This document shows, one piece after another, positions 50,401 through 62,590 of a stretch of DNA of 64,000 nucleotides; position 1 is the stretch's first letter, and every line of letters starts with the position of its first letter. Location of the stretch: contig NC_083637.1 of NCBI RefSeq assembly GCF_963576545.1, positions 21,893,507 to 21,957,506 on the forward strand. The letters are read 5' to 3'. Both the position numbers and the translations under genes were made by a program. The notes below the pieces were generated by a model. It was not told the DNA's origin. It saw only the letters and a program-made list of their open reading frames with translations, and did not search any database. Source of the DNA: Limanda limanda. Lineage: Eukaryota; Chordata; Actinopteri; Pleuronectiformes; Pleuronectidae.

Positions 50401-52597
50401 TATATGGATTTCCCCCCTGGTCCAGATTTAGTGGGTTCTTCCCTGACTCATGCCGCATCCCTCCAAGCAGTTTTTGTGTAATGCTGCTGACTAACAAACA
50501 AACAGAACAACCTCTTTGGTGGAAGCAATAAAATCTCTAAAACAACAATTCTTTTGGGTAATTTACTTACTCAGAGACTTTGATTCCTGCAGCGATGTAC
50601 TTACTTCCACACTCTCATAAAACGCTATTCTCACATCAAGATGGAACGGTTTTTGCTTTAGCTGTTTTACAGTGTCCTAAAATGAATGTGGCAGGAGAAG
50701 AAAGGCCTCGGAAAATGACTAAAAATGCACCTTTTGATGTGAGACTTTTCCACCAGTTTGGACCAACAATACCGTTAAATTGGGCCTTTCAAGACGTGTA
50801 AACCAAAAACGAGCCTGACCAAACTCTTTTGTCCGCGTCAGGCTACGTGTTGCAAGGTTGCATGTGCAGCGTTGAGACAGTTTTACAAGGGCCATACAGT
50901 AGAGTGCGACCTGCGCTGGAAGCCTCCCTCCCAGCTGTGCCTGAGTGGAAACAGAGAGCTGTGATTTTTCACCACCTAGCGGAGGGTGACAGCCTGGTCT
51001 GTGCAGTGATCCTCGGCCATCCAGCTGTGACGTGTGGCAGGAGGCTCAGTGGTTTTCCGGAGCTCAGTGGAGGTGTCGCTGAGCTCGGCCTTCATCAGCC
51101 TCATCGAACACGTGATCCCGACGTGTTGTGCTCATTTCCACAGTGAGGTCTTCCTTAACGTTAAATAAGGATGGTATTTTTGGATTTCATGTTATGATGG
51201 GTTCTAACAAAGAGATCCGTGTTCTCTTCATGGTTGAATAACATTGCAGGTTATCTGATGTTAGATTTGGCAGCAAACTCTTGACGTAAAGGTGACAGGC
51301 TGTCAGAGATTCTAATCCCCTGGTATTAACTGGGAAGTGTTGTAAGACGTTGTGGGGTTTTCAGAGATTAAAGTTAAGCATTTGGTGAACTGGGTTTTGA
51401 AAAAAAATAAACGATAAATTTAAAGACATATTAGTGTGCAGCATCTTTAGACATTATCTCTTCAACTTTACCATTATTAAATCTCAGATATTTATTGTAA
51501 TAGTAATTTATTGTATATAATAACATTAATAATACCTTTAAAATCACAGTTAGGTGCTTTAAGAGATTAAAAATGTATAATTGTGCTTTTGGAATTCCCT
51601 ATAACAGGGATTTTGTGTATCCAAGTTTAATAACTGAAATTTGCCTATATTGTATATTTCTGATCATTAATATAAAAATTATAACCTACAAAGTTTTTTT
51701 TGCTAATCTATCTAGTTTGAAAAATGCCAGTATTTTCCATATATTTCTGCACAAGCTCGCTCCAAGTTCTGATATTGCCAATCTGCAACACTTCAATGGC
51801 AACAAAGTTCACAATCTGCATCTCACAACAACCATCATTATTCTGTTGTTTAACATCATCAGTTTAATCTGCAGTGCAAATTGCCAAAATTTGACTTAGA
51901 AAGGGGGAGAGGTGATAAATGATTGGTCCTGATGGATCACTTCTCCCGGGCCAGTGTTTACAAGTTGATTCATTGAGCCCTGACATAAATCAAAACTGCT
52001 GACTCTCTAAAATGTGGGAAATCCATTGAAGTCGTGGATATATCTGTTAGAAGCTCATTTGTCTCATCTACAAAGATACAGTCTCTGCACTGTGCTCCAT
52101 CAGCAGATGTTCAGCTACAGAGGAAGCCAAGAGGTGATGGTGTTCACACCGGTGTCCAAGTTTGGATCAGACTCAAATACACAGCCTCCTCTCTATCTGT
52201 GCTGCCTCTGTATAGCACCACATGTAAGAGTAAAATGTATAAGAGCGGATGTCCATCCAGTGTTGGAGGAAGGATTCAAACATTCTGGGGTGTGAGGCGG
52301 GGTCTAATGTTACCTGCCCACTCTGATTGGATCAATGGATCGATTCCCCTCTCGTTATTGACTATCTTCAAAGATATAGTTAAGTAGAGAGTCGAGATAT
52401 ACGCAGTTGAATAAAAGTGAATTGTACCTGATAATGTATCTACCCAAGTAAAGTACAGATACATGAAAAATGCACTGAAGTAGAGAAACAAAGTAAAAAT
52501 ACTTTGTTACATCCCACCACTGCACATTAGGATAGAAAACAGGTTAATCCCATCAAATGAGAGCATGAGTCTAATCTTGGTGTTTTTTTTCCTGCAG
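47489..52597 (+). other. cxcl12: cxcl12 intron 2
   Basis: 5109 bp. It contains two (AT)n runs (48288-48310 and 48353-48376), a short dispersed repeat near 50111-50200 and a GC-richer block at about 48760-48960 and 49080-49480. No exon-like frame with splice sites is recognised. Confidence 0.85.
50111..50200. mobile_element. short dispersed repeat fragment in intron 2
   Basis: ATTTAACCTTTATTTCACCA followed by GGAAAGTGTCAATGAGAT and GTGTCCTGGACA matches a short teleost repeat that I recognise by its TTTATTTNACCAGGAA block. It is a partial copy; class unknown. Confidence 0.4.
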
Positions 52598-52681
52598 TGC
52601 CAAACTGAAGAATAACAGGGAAGTCTGCATCAACCCAGAGACCAAGTGGCTGCAGCAGTACCTTAAGAACGCCATCAACAA
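52598..52681 (+). CDS. cxcl12: cxcl12 exon 3: third strand and C-terminal helix
   Basis: 84 nt after a T8CCTGCAG acceptor. It encodes AKLKNNREVCINPETKWLQQ and the YLKNAINK helix end, including C72. The exon ends ...AACAA|GTAAGA. If the donor is not used, the next in-frame codons are AAG TAA, giving a 90-residue protein ending NAINK. Splicing to exon 4 instead adds twelve residues after Lys90. Confidence 0.95.
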
Positions 52682-53397
52682 GTAAGAGAAACCTCCTCTC
52701 TGGCTGACAGGCACAGTCATGACATACGGCTCCTCTCTGAGTTTGGAGAACAGCAAAGAAGAAATACACCATGTTTAGAAAACGGCCATTTCTCAGTTTC
52801 CTGCCAGCAATTGCTCTCCCAAATCACTGACATGGTTGATGTAAGCAGCTGAGTTATTATCTGTGACATAATTAGCATCGAGTAAGAGCGGAAATAAATC
52901 TGCCGCTGGTGTTTCATGGTTCCTTCTTTCTCAAGCGTCTGAGGCTGTAGCAAAAACTTTACTCGAATCTGTGTTCATGAGTTTTAAAATGACTTCCCTT
53001 TTTTTGTTGTTGATACCAAAACCTGCTGCGCCCATTCAATTTTAAATGAGCTGCATAGTTAAAAAGTTCGCCCATATATCTGGAGGTGATTATCACCAGG
53101 CTGCAAATCTGCTTATTAAAACACCATGAACACTTGAGGTGCACAATGTGAAAACTAACAATAAAGTAATTTCTGAGGAAATATAGGATATTGCTTTTTA
53201 AAACAATGTAGCTCATTGAAACTGGCGTGAGGCCCAGCACCAACGTTGCCTGCCAGGAATTAATGTTTTTATACAACTGATTTAGTGGGAAACTCAGGCT
53301 GGATTATGTTTGAAGGCAATCAATGGAAGAATGAATGAAGCTTCAAATGTATTAACAGCAGCAGAGTTGACAGGAGCTGGTTGTGGTGCGAGAATAA

Positions 53398-53939
53398 GTC
53401 CGTTTAGGCCCGGTATTAACATCCAGCATTGGTCCCACTTGTGATCAGATCTCAATCCTTGCTCTATATGCAAATAACCACGCATGTCATTCCTGCTCCT
53501 GAGACCAAATTGTCTGTGTTTGTGTGTCAGTGAGAGAAGGAGAGATAAAGAGAGAGCAAAGCCACTGAAAGGCGGAGTGATTCAATGTGTAACTTCACGA
53601 TGAAACTATTTTTTTGAAAAAACATCAACGTGGCAGTCAGTGTTAATATTCCGCTGGTGGTCACAAATAAGCCAATGTATGGTGATTGCAGAAAAGTATT
53701 AAAATACTTCGTTTCATTGTGAAACTGTAGTGGCTGTCAGCTGAGTAGGTGGTCCTTCATATGTGGCCCAGGACACCTATGTGGCCCCTTGCATCACAGA
53801 CCACCGACACATGTGGTCCGAGTGATCTGATCTCAAATGTGTCCTCAATGTGTCTTGGGAGCCTTCACACCCGTACTTACAAGCTGACCATTTGTGATTG
53901 GATCACTCAGGATGTTAATACCAGGACTGAACGGGGTCC
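53398..53939. mobile_element. MITE in cxcl12 intron 3
   Basis: About 542 bp with long imperfect terminal inverted repeats. The left end has GGCCCGGTATTAACATCC (to 53424); the right end, reverse-complemented, has GTCCTGGTATTAACATCC. Inside each end an ACTTGTGATCAGATCT-like block is also mirrored (GTGATTGGATCACT on the right). It has no coding capacity. Element type is familiar from teleosts. Target duplication is not resolved. Confidence 0.72.
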
Positions 53940-54632
53940 AAGTGTTAGGGTCCCATCTAAGGAGAAATCGCTTCAAGATCAGGTAATGATCATTGTTTTG
54001 TCTGAGGTCACTGGGAACTCGCTGTACCAAGTGCTCGTTAGTGTCCTTAGGTGCTGAGACAAGACTGAATGCAAAGATAAAATACTTATATTCCAACTTT
54101 ATGACTTCCTCCATTGAACATGTCCTCACACACACAACTGATTTTCTTTTAGCCTTTTTTATGTTTTAAAGGAATTTTTGGGAGTGTGGCTGGTCGCAGA
54201 AATGACATTAATATGCTGTTTTGTTGATTTTTGCCAACACACGTGAGGCCTCAACATGTCCATGAGTGCTCTCCTGAGCACCATGTTATATTCACGTGCA
54301 CATTTTTAACAGGAATCATATTTGCTGCCTGGACTCTGTTCCCCAACAGCAGTTTTATTATTGTAGGAAGTTATATAAGTCACCGTTAGTAAGTAAAAGA
54401 CATTCAGATCCTTAACTTACACAAAAGTACAAAATACTCAGTTACTGCTGTTAAAGTCCAATTTAAGAAAAGGTATTTGCAGCTAAATATACTCAAAGTG
54501 AGAGACAATCAGACCCTGTGACTGACCCAGTATCACAGACATTACATTTTCAATCCTGATCGATCATCAGCAGCATTTTACTGTTGCAGCTGGTTGAGCT
54601 ATTTAACCTTATTGCTGTCAGTACTTCAGTTA

Positions 54633-54900
54633 GTCCCCAACCTGTGGGTCAGCAGATACATCTGAGGGGTTGTAACACAATGAACTGGGTAGGCATCTAA
54701 CCTACTTTGAATTATATCTGAACTTCTTTTTATCTAAAATATTATATAATTTCATACAATCAGAAAGAAATTTATATCAAATTTAAGCTACTCTTTCATA
54801 AAAATTCAATGTAAAATGTGATTTGAAAATTTGCAGTGGAGCAAATGTAGTGAAGGTAAAGGTCTAGTATTTTCTTCAGAAGTGTATTCGAGCAGTGTGA
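54633..54900. mobile_element. possible hAT-type MITE remnant
   Basis: CCCCAACCTGTGGGTCAGCA followed by GATACATCTGAGGGGTTGTA resembles the start of a common vertebrate hAT-derived element. The other end is not identified. Confidence 0.35.
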
Positions 54901-55120
54901 AGTCAAATGAAATTGAAAAGTTACTCTCCACCTGGTCGTTCATCAGATTCACCATCCTCTACCGACCTGTGGGTTTTTTATAAGCTCCTCTACCAGCAGG
55001 TCATCCACGTGGTTAATTTAAATCATTAATAGGATCATATTTAGAGAAACAATAACGGTTCATTTCAGAAGTGTAGCCGGTTTCACTCATACATTCTCCT
55101 CTTTCTGAATCTCTCTCCAG

Positions 55121-55160
55121 GGTGAAGAAATCCAGAAGACGCAACAACAAGAAGAACTAA
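55121..55160 (+). CDS. cxcl12: cxcl12 exon 4: basic C-terminal tail and stop
   Basis: 40 nt after a TCTCTCTCCAG acceptor. Joined to exon 3 it gives Lys90 followed by VKKSRRRNNKKN and TAA (55158-55160). The tail has KK-S-RRR, a heparan-sulfate-binding type of basic cluster, which in the family helps hold the chemokine on extracellular matrix and shape gradients. The 102-residue total is close to the family's usual length. Confidence 0.92.
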
Positions 55161-56298
55161 ACACAAGGGAAGACGTGTGCGTCGCCAGGCCTGTGCCGAA
55201 CCTGCAGTATAAACCTCCCTGCCACTGCTACGGATGCATGTAAACACGCTGTATGTACCCGTCCACCTCCCTGGACCACTCGCAGACACCAGCACTTCAC
55301 CGCCAAACCGTGCCGTCCCCATGCAGCACCACCACCGCCCCCTCCGGACGCAGTCACCTCGGACGCTCTGTATCAGCACCGAATGCAGATACACCACGGA
55401 ATGACGGGATGCATGTTAATGTCAGATATACAGTATGAGTGTGCGTATATGTGTGTGTGTTTGTACGCTGGGCTATTGGCATGAGAGTGTGTGTGTGTGT
55501 GTGTGAGAATGGGCTTCACATGAACTAACTGACTGTGTGTGTATTGTATTTTGTAACTTCACACGCCTATAAAGGAACAAACTGAGCTTTCTGTCGCACA
55601 CGCAAGGTTTTGTGGGTAATGTTACCTTCATGGTCCAAATCTGGTTTGGCAAACAGGAGAAGTGTTTCATTTAGGAAATCCGCCAAGTTTAAACAATCGG
55701 TTTTATTTACAACAATACAATTACCTCAACTTTTGACTGGTGAACGTGGCATTACTCCAAGACCAAGGGGTCATGTGGCAGACTGAGACGCTGGGTTTTC
55801 CTCCCCCATGTGGCGTCCAATCAGGGCTGGTCGTGCTACCACATGGTCTTGCGTTGTCTTTGAGCTTGCTGCATGAACGAAACAGAGATGGAGCTCAGGC
55901 AAACGGTTTATGAAACAAGCACTGATCTTATGGTGCTATATATATATATCCAGTATAGAGGGTCAGAGCCTTTGATATACTGAAAGTGTAGTTCACTGTT
56001 TATCTTATGCAAGATTTGAGGCGGGATGCTGTGACTTCAATGTCTTATAGGAAACCTGTCACAGGAAAGTTAAAGCGCTGTTGATGGAGTGAGAAGTGAA
56101 AAGGGAAATGGAGAGCTGATGCATAACGAAGGCCATATTGTACCGATTAAGACGACACTTATCAATGCAGCTTTTTTCTAATTAAACGGACATATGAATA
56201 AACAAAAGCCAAATATTGATTCATTTAATTATGAATCATGAAGAAACAGGTGAAAGTGTATCTTTCTATTTCATTTATTTCTAGAAACAGGTAGAAGA

Positions 56299-56855
56299 GC
56301 TTCATCCACATTACTAGATTTTGGTTGCAACGATCATTGTCCGCAAGAGGGTTTTGATTCCCGGTCCACACTGACACGCCTGCAAAAGCATATCACGTGA
56401 CCACTAACAAACACTGGACAAGCGCATCCTGCTCAAGTCCCACTGGACACGGGAATTGTCGCAATTGTCTTCTGCATGTGTATCGTTGTAAAGTGCAGAA
56501 TTTAACTCCACATCGGCGGTTAGCAAAACAACATGGTCAGCAACACTCACACCAAGGCTGAAGCTGGTTGTTTCCTTCATGTGTTGGGAGCCTGACGAAT
56601 CAGCCATGGCTACATCGTGACTGAAAAGATCCATTTGGCAAGCGCTTGTGAGTAACTACGTCATTGTTCCCAATCATCTCGGTTTCTGCTCGTCTAACTG
56701 AAACGCAGACCTGGAGATTTCAAACTAAATTGAGGCCCGCAGCGTTTCCAAACGAGTGTAGAAGCTTTAAAACTCTGGAGTAGTGTGGACGCCAGGTTTG
56801 TCCATAGCAGAGTTGATGCGTTTCCAAACGAAAACGTAGTAATGTGGATGTAGCC
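56299..56855. mobile_element. MITE within probable cxcl12 3' UTR
   Basis: About 557 bp with terminal inverted repeats: left GCTTCATCCACATTACTAGA, right reverse-complemented GGCTACATCCACATTACTAC, then TTTTGGTTGCAA against TTTTCGTTTGGAAA. A second internal copy of CGTTTCCAAACGA motif occurs near 56746 and 56820. No transposase is seen. Probably hAT-like by general appearance; target duplication is not resolved. Confidence 0.72.
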
Positions 56856-57417
56856 TGATCTGAAGACTTTTTTTACACCTTATCAAAGGGGCAGGGGTAA
56901 ATGCCCTGACAACATTTAATGCCAGTATTTTCGTACCAACACCTGTCCTTGGTAGGAATGAAAAGCTTAATTATCATATAGAACGTAAAGCTGAATGATA
57001 AATGTCACAAAGGGAATTCTCACGGTGGCAAAGTAGTGAAAGCTGTTTTTTTTACCATCCTTTCTTATATATATTTGAGCCACTTTATTATCAGATGTGT
57101 CTTTTATATGTAATGCTTTTATTTTTATATTGTGTATAATTTTACTAAATGTTTTTTAATGCAATGTAAAGTAGGCAGTTACTACTAAATGAAGGCGATT
57201 CCATAAAATGCAAAAACAAAACAAAAACGGCATTAAACTTCATTTTCAAGGTTTCATGCAATATTTCACTGATGTGTAATGGTCTGTTTGCAATATGTTA
57301 AACACAGCGTGCAATGCAGTCAAGCTCCAAAGGATACAAATGCCATCTAATAACTTTTTTTAATACAAAGATCAAACAAGATATAAAATATTGTCTTTCT
57401 GGTTTTGTTTTCAACCG

Positions 57418-57423
57418 AATAAA
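57418..57423 (+). terminator. cxcl12: cxcl12 proximal poly(A) signal candidate
   Basis: CGAATAAAATCTG; no strong GT-rich element directly after it. Confidence 0.35.
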
Positions 57424-58548
57424 ATCTGCTCCGTCCAACACGCAGTGATAGAAAACAAAAGGCAGCTGTTAGTGAGTTACAGGAAGACCATTCAGCTCGG
57501 CCGTGCCCCTCCGACACTTGATTCGATTTTTTGCTGCGTTAGTGAGGTTGATGTATGATGTGTCAATAGAGCCACTGAGCCAAAACAGAACAAAACCTTT
57601 GAGCTGGAAGCCGAGCGTCCGACATGTGCTTCCAATCTGGACACTCCCAGCGTCCCACTGGCCTTCTTCCAATCTCACTCAACTGCTGCCACTACGCAAA
57701 ATTAAGACCCAATTTTCCTCCCATAAAAAATTGTGATCGAAGTCCTGATGCGTGTTGTAATGGTCTTTGTTTAGTTTCCTTTGTTTTTTTATGGCCAATA
57801 TCAACTATTTTTCAGCTGATGGTTCAATGGTCTTACAAGTGTAACTTATTTCCATTCATGCGATGGAAGTTAATGGACGTTGATTTTATATTATTTCACT
57901 CATTTGTTGACATGCATTGCCACAGTTACATGTAGAAAAAATATTGAATAGTCATTTCTGTAAAGCTCCACTTTTCTAATATATAATGTGATCATTATCT
58001 CAATAACAAGAAGTTACATCATTAAAATTAGTAAACCTTTCATTAATAATTTATGTGAATTAGAAACGACAAGTAATTAGTTGTACTAAACCCACAAGTG
58101 TTTTTTTTTTTATAGTTGTGTGGTCCCATTTAACCCCTGCATTGTCAGAGCCACCCTCATCAAACATCCACTGTACACAGCGTTCACTACCATTAAACTA
58201 CTGTATCAGCCGAACATACAGAAAACTTTACTAACACGCACATTTACCAGCGAATTGAAGTTATATAGAAAATATATGTATGAGTGTACATTTTTGACCA
58301 AATGTTCACGACAGTTTTACACGACAAAACATTTTATCGGCATTAGTGTGTTGATTGATGACCAGAGTGGGAGCATGTGTTCTGCTTTGAGAGCCCGAGA
58401 CAATGTGAAATAACTTCTCCCTCTTTTGAGGCAGCTTCTGACACATATTCTTCATATACCTGAGATGTACTGAGACATTACCCTGTGTATTTTTAGTGAT
58501 TGTAAACCAAGAGGCAGTGTTTTAGCTTTGATACTCGAGCCCTTTTTC

Positions 58549-58570
58549 AATAAAGTCATATGAAATAAAA
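58549..58570 (+). terminator. cxcl12: cxcl12 distal poly(A) signal
   Basis: AATAAA at 58549-58554 and AAATAAAA some 10 bp later, followed by a T/G-rich stretch suitable as a downstream element. Confidence 0.5.
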
Positions 58571-58575
58571 ATCTG

Positions 58576-60279
58576 TTTGTCTTTACTTCTGTCATAGCAT
58601 TGAGTTGTGTATTTTAACAATTTAAAGATACATTGAGTGATTTTTTTGATAAGTGTTAAATGCAATTCAACATCCAGTGTATGTACAGACGTAAACCCAC
58701 CTGTGTGACATAGGAGCCCCCACAGTCGTCCACTACACATTTCCAGTAAGAGAAGCACCTACCCTCAGCTTTGTGATTGGATAACTATCGTCCAATCAGA
58801 GTCAGATGAACAGAATTGTATTTGTAACTTCAGGGTCACATACAGTGTGGGAACTTTTGAGTGCTCTGTATCTGTACAGTCTTTTTCTCACAATGTAACC
58901 ACATCTGATATCACGTGTTCACCGACTTCATTCACACTGTCTCATGTCATTATACAAAAACAAACCTCTCTCTACAATAAACATCACTTTGAAGGCTTAA
59001 ATTCTCATTGACCCCATACAAATCCATAAATGTGGAGACGTGAAAACCAAATGTTAAACTTAAACCAGGTTAAAGATGCTCATATGTAAAGTAAAGCAGT
59101 GCAAACTGTCATGAGGAGTTACTTACTCATGATGATGGTAATAGAAACTGGCAGTGCCACACCTCAGAAACCCAGACTAGACCAGGCCGCCTCTGCCGAC
59201 CAGACTTCCTGCTGCAGGTTCAGCAGATTCTAGATCAGCGTCGCCGAGTTTAAACCTCACGCAAACAGCCTGATATTGTGTACGAACATTTCGAGACTCG
59301 GAATAATTCTGTGGGACTATCACTTGACACTTTTCCACCTTAGAAGTGAAACCGATATATAGCAAATCTTTTTTCCAGTAAAGGTGTAAAGAGGAAAGAC
59401 ACATTTAACACTCATTAACAAACCTGTCTGATATTTTGCCACCTGAGATTCCAAAAATATTTATTTGTGCTGGTTCATTACTCAACCAGGGAGCTCGGGT
59501 GCCTCTGTAAAGCTGTCAGCTCTAATAAAGTGGAAGCATATAGAGTGGATTCATTTCATGGTGCAGCTCTGTCCTCTGACCTCTGCACAGATCCATACGA
59601 GGAACATGAGATACGGTTTGGACGCGGACCAAGTGGTTTAGAGGGTCAGGGTTGCGTGTTTGGGCCTTTTTGGACACAGTCAGGAATAATTATGGGATTT
59701 CTATACTGTGCTTACTCAGCTGAGACTCAGCCGCGGTGGAGTTGTGCGACATATGTACAGAATGTGTATTAATATGTATTTTTTACTGACATATTGCCGT
59801 GATCCAATTCAGCTGCTGAGAAAAAAAAGAATCCAAACCAAACCCAAAGAGGTGTCGGCTCAGCGTGTGAAAATCCTTTTAACACAAACAGATAAAACAT
59901 TACAAGCCAGTGGTGACTAATAAAATGAGTCCAGTGGGCTAATTAGAGTCTGGATGAGAGCTGCACTGTTCAGCAGAGAATAATAAAAACAAACACTGAT
60001 GAGACATACAGTATCAACGGATGAAGCAGCACAGTCATGTCGACAAACAAAATCAAAAGTGTAGTGTACACATGACACATATTGTATTAAACAGTATGAT
60101 GTTAGGTCATTCAGTCAGCGCAACATTATGCTTACATGCAAACTGTCTGTCAGGTTCATAGTTGAACATTAAAAGGGGGGATTTTCAAAGTGATGGACTT
60201 TTACTCGTTTTAACTCCAACATTTCAGAACACAGAGCAATAACAGGGACACTTTTCAGATGTGATTGAAGTTAAAAAAT
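58576..60279. other. gene-free stretch downstream of cxcl12
   Basis: No supported gene or clear repeat. Short frames on both strands are unremarkable. Confidence 0.5.
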
Positions 60280-60472
60280 GTGGCCGTATGGCTGCGGAGG
60301 TTTAAAGTGGCAAAATAGAAACGATCTTTACATAAAGCGTATGTTGCTCTGAAGAAAACAATTTGTTTACAGATTACATAAAACACACTAGTGAAAACAT
60401 CACCAGGATTATATTATATTCAATTTCTGCCGATATATCCATTTCACCTAAATCTTACACACTGGACCTTTA
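60280..60472. mobile_element. MITE fragment, right end
   Basis: CACACTAGTGAAAACATCAC, CAATTTCTGCCGATATATCC and a terminal TTTCACCTAAATCTTACACA followed by CTGGACCTTTA match the end of a teleost repeat whose inverted end begins TTAAAGGTCCAGTGTGTAAG. The opposite end is not recognisable, so the copy is truncated. The left boundary is approximate. Confidence 0.6.
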
Positions 60473-61745
60473 CACTTTATTTATCTCTGAGGAGATAATG
60501 TTTAAAGTGACCAAATATTATAAAAAAATTATGCTGTGAAAATGTTGCTTCTTTCCCTTTTCACCATTTCCCAATATTACCAGCGTTTATAATGTCTTGA
60601 CATTTGGGTTTCACATTCAATATTAATTGGTCAGTTTGCATCAATAACAAACGTGGCTTGCATCAATAAGCTTGTTTGTTCGTTAACATTTTATTTGTTT
60701 CATGAATACTTTCAATAATATATCACTCCAGCCCACTAACCTCCTAAAAAGCAAAGATCATTTCCACGGGGCACTGCTTGCCATGCGGTGCAATTTAAAC
60801 CAATGACTAAATGATCATGTAAATAAACATAAAAACAACAAATAATTTCTCACCACTCCTCCTCATGTCATTTGTTTATGTCATTTTTTATAAGGGAAGA
60901 AAAATCCAAGGAAAAGTACATCTGTGATAAGTAGTGGCGGTGGTGGTGTTAATCCCTAAACTCTACTGTTTGCTTCTGTTATTGCTGATCAAAAGAGTTT
61001 TTCTACTTTTTCATTTGCTGTGAGGGCTGTTCAATAAAACACCTACAATATAAAGAGTGATATATTTTCAATAATCAAATCGTCTGTTGCTGTGAATCAA
61101 ACAGTAACCACATGAAAAGAACATGTGTCTGCTCAGCACACAGCAGCCTTCAACTCGAATCACCTGAGACAGACAACATAACCAGTTCGGACAACAAATT
61201 GCTCGGCTGATTTGGTCCTGGAGGTTGGGGGTAATCCGGTGTGATTTGAGGCTCTCGACTGTACATCTTTGAACAACTTAATACCCAGCCAGGACGTTAA
61301 TAGGAAACATGTTGGCTGTAAAACCACTCAGGAGCGTGTGCGTCTGTGTGTGTATGTGTGTGTGTGTGTAGTGAAATTCCTTGGTTTCCTGAAGAAAGTC
61401 TCTGTATAAAAAGAAAGCAAGGAAAAGGTAGATACTAATGGGATGTTTCCTGCTCAGGTTTCAAGAACATCGACCTGATGCTGAGATCAATAGCACATAC
61501 AAGCAAACACATACACAGAACTACTATGACACATTTAAATTCTTTTTTTTTTTAATCAAGACCCATGAATTATCTGAGAAATCAATGGAAATGTTGAAAA
61601 AGCTCTATATCGCAATGTTAATTGAGAAGGAATTTTAACTGGAAGTTAATTTTACATCCATTGTGGACACTGCACATGTCGTCAAACCTTAATTTGTCAC
61701 TGTGTGTTCATATAAGTTAGTGCAGGCTTACATGTGTGTTTCATT
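60473..61745. other. gene-free stretch
   Basis: No gene supported. A short (TG)n lies at about 61345-61368. Confidence 0.5.
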
Positions 61746-62093
61746 ACCTCCACCAAGGAGATTATGTTTCCACCCCTGTGTCCAATTGTTTGATTTCCAG
61801 CTGGATTACGCAAAAACACTACTGAACCCATTTCAGCGAAACTTGGTGGAGGGACGGAACATAGGCCAATAAAGAACCCATAACATTCTGGCACACACAA
61901 AGGGAGAGATCCACAATTGTTTTTAATGCTTTCTGTAATTGAGAGATTTTAGTTTTTACATTTTTACTGATTTCCAGGGATCTCATTAAAAAATTAAGTC
62001 AGGGTTATTCCAAATTATACATCCAAATAAAAGTCCAGATCTAGTGAACGCAAATGTGGTTTCATGAGTGGACTGTTGGGCCCTGGTGAAGGT
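61746..62093. mobile_element. dispersed repeat with short inverted ends
   Basis: It begins ACCTCCACCAAGGAG and ends CCCTGGTGAAGGT, imperfect inverted repeats. Inside are GGATTACGCAAAAACACTAC, GCGAAACTTGGTGGAGGGAC and CCAAATAAAAGTCCAGATCT blocks in the order known for a repeat widespread in fish and other marine animals. About 348 bp, noncoding. Confidence 0.65.
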
Positions 62094-62245
62094 GACTGTG
62101 TGGTGACCCCTCTGCATACATGCAGACCCTGGTTACCCCCCGCAGACGACTCACCCTCGGCCTAAACACTATCAACAATCAGCATCAGCAAACAAAGAGT
62201 CAAAAAGACAGACGAGTTTAGAGCTGCCTACAGCGCTCACTCTTC

Positions 62246-62590
62246 TCATCTGACAGAGTCAAAGGCAGTGCCATTGTACAGGGGGAGAAATGAAGATGAA
62301 AAGAGTTCACAGTTCTGGACGCCACAGAAACCACATATCCCACAACACACTTCTTCTCCATCAAATCCATAGGCATTAGTGCAAACAGCTCCGGGGGGGT
62401 TTGGAATGTCCTCAGATCCATCACGACAGAGTGGTCGATGTTTCCCAAACTCTGGAGCGGAGAGGAGGGTCACGGGGAATGCGAGCAGAAAAAAAGGTTG
62501 ATCACTTTTTCCATCCAGGGACATCCCTTTTGTTTGAACAAAAGAAAAAGGCAGAGAAAGGGGGGTGGCCAAAATAAAAAATATAAGCAT
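62246..62590 (-). CDS. uncharacterised cysteine-rich open frame
   Basis: 114 codons from ATG 62590. The N-terminus MLIFFILATPLSLPFSF is hydrophobic and signal-like. A second hydrophobic stretch FFLLAFPVTLLSA follows at about 33-45, then a cysteine cluster (PLCRDG, AVCTNAYG, EEVCCGICGFCG, QNCE; eight Cys between about residues 54 and 88). In the neighbouring frame MEKVINLFF would lead directly into the second hydrophobic stretch if the T7 run near 62497 differed in length, so this may be a frameshifted secreted-protein exon. I do not recognise the family. It may equally be chance. Confidence 0.22.
   Translation of the reverse strand: MLIFFILATPLSLPFSFVQTKGMSLDGKSDQPFFLLAFPVTLLSAPEFGKHRPLCRDGSEDIPNPPGAVCTNAYGFDGEEVCCGICGFCGVQNCELFSSSFLPLYNGTAFDSVR

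Larger units (their letters stand above)
52682..55120 (+). other. cxcl12: cxcl12 intron 3
   Basis: 2439 bp. It starts with the donor that also encodes a stop. AATAAA hexamers at 52893-52898 and 53160-53165 could serve an intron-retained transcript. It contains the MITE at 53398-53939 and a possible hAT-type remnant at about 54633-54900. Confidence 0.85.
55161..58575 (+). other. cxcl12: cxcl12 3' UTR
   Basis: A run of AT-rich sequence without a gene from the stop codon to the AATAAA cluster at 58549-58570, which is followed by a T/G-rich stretch (CTGTTTGTCTTTACTTCTGTC). An earlier AATAAA at 57418-57423 could give a shorter UTR of about 2.3 kb. Long 3' UTRs are usual for CXCL12. It contains a GCACTT seed match at 55292-55297 and a MITE (56299-56855). 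The extent is inferred, not shown. Confidence 0.6.
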
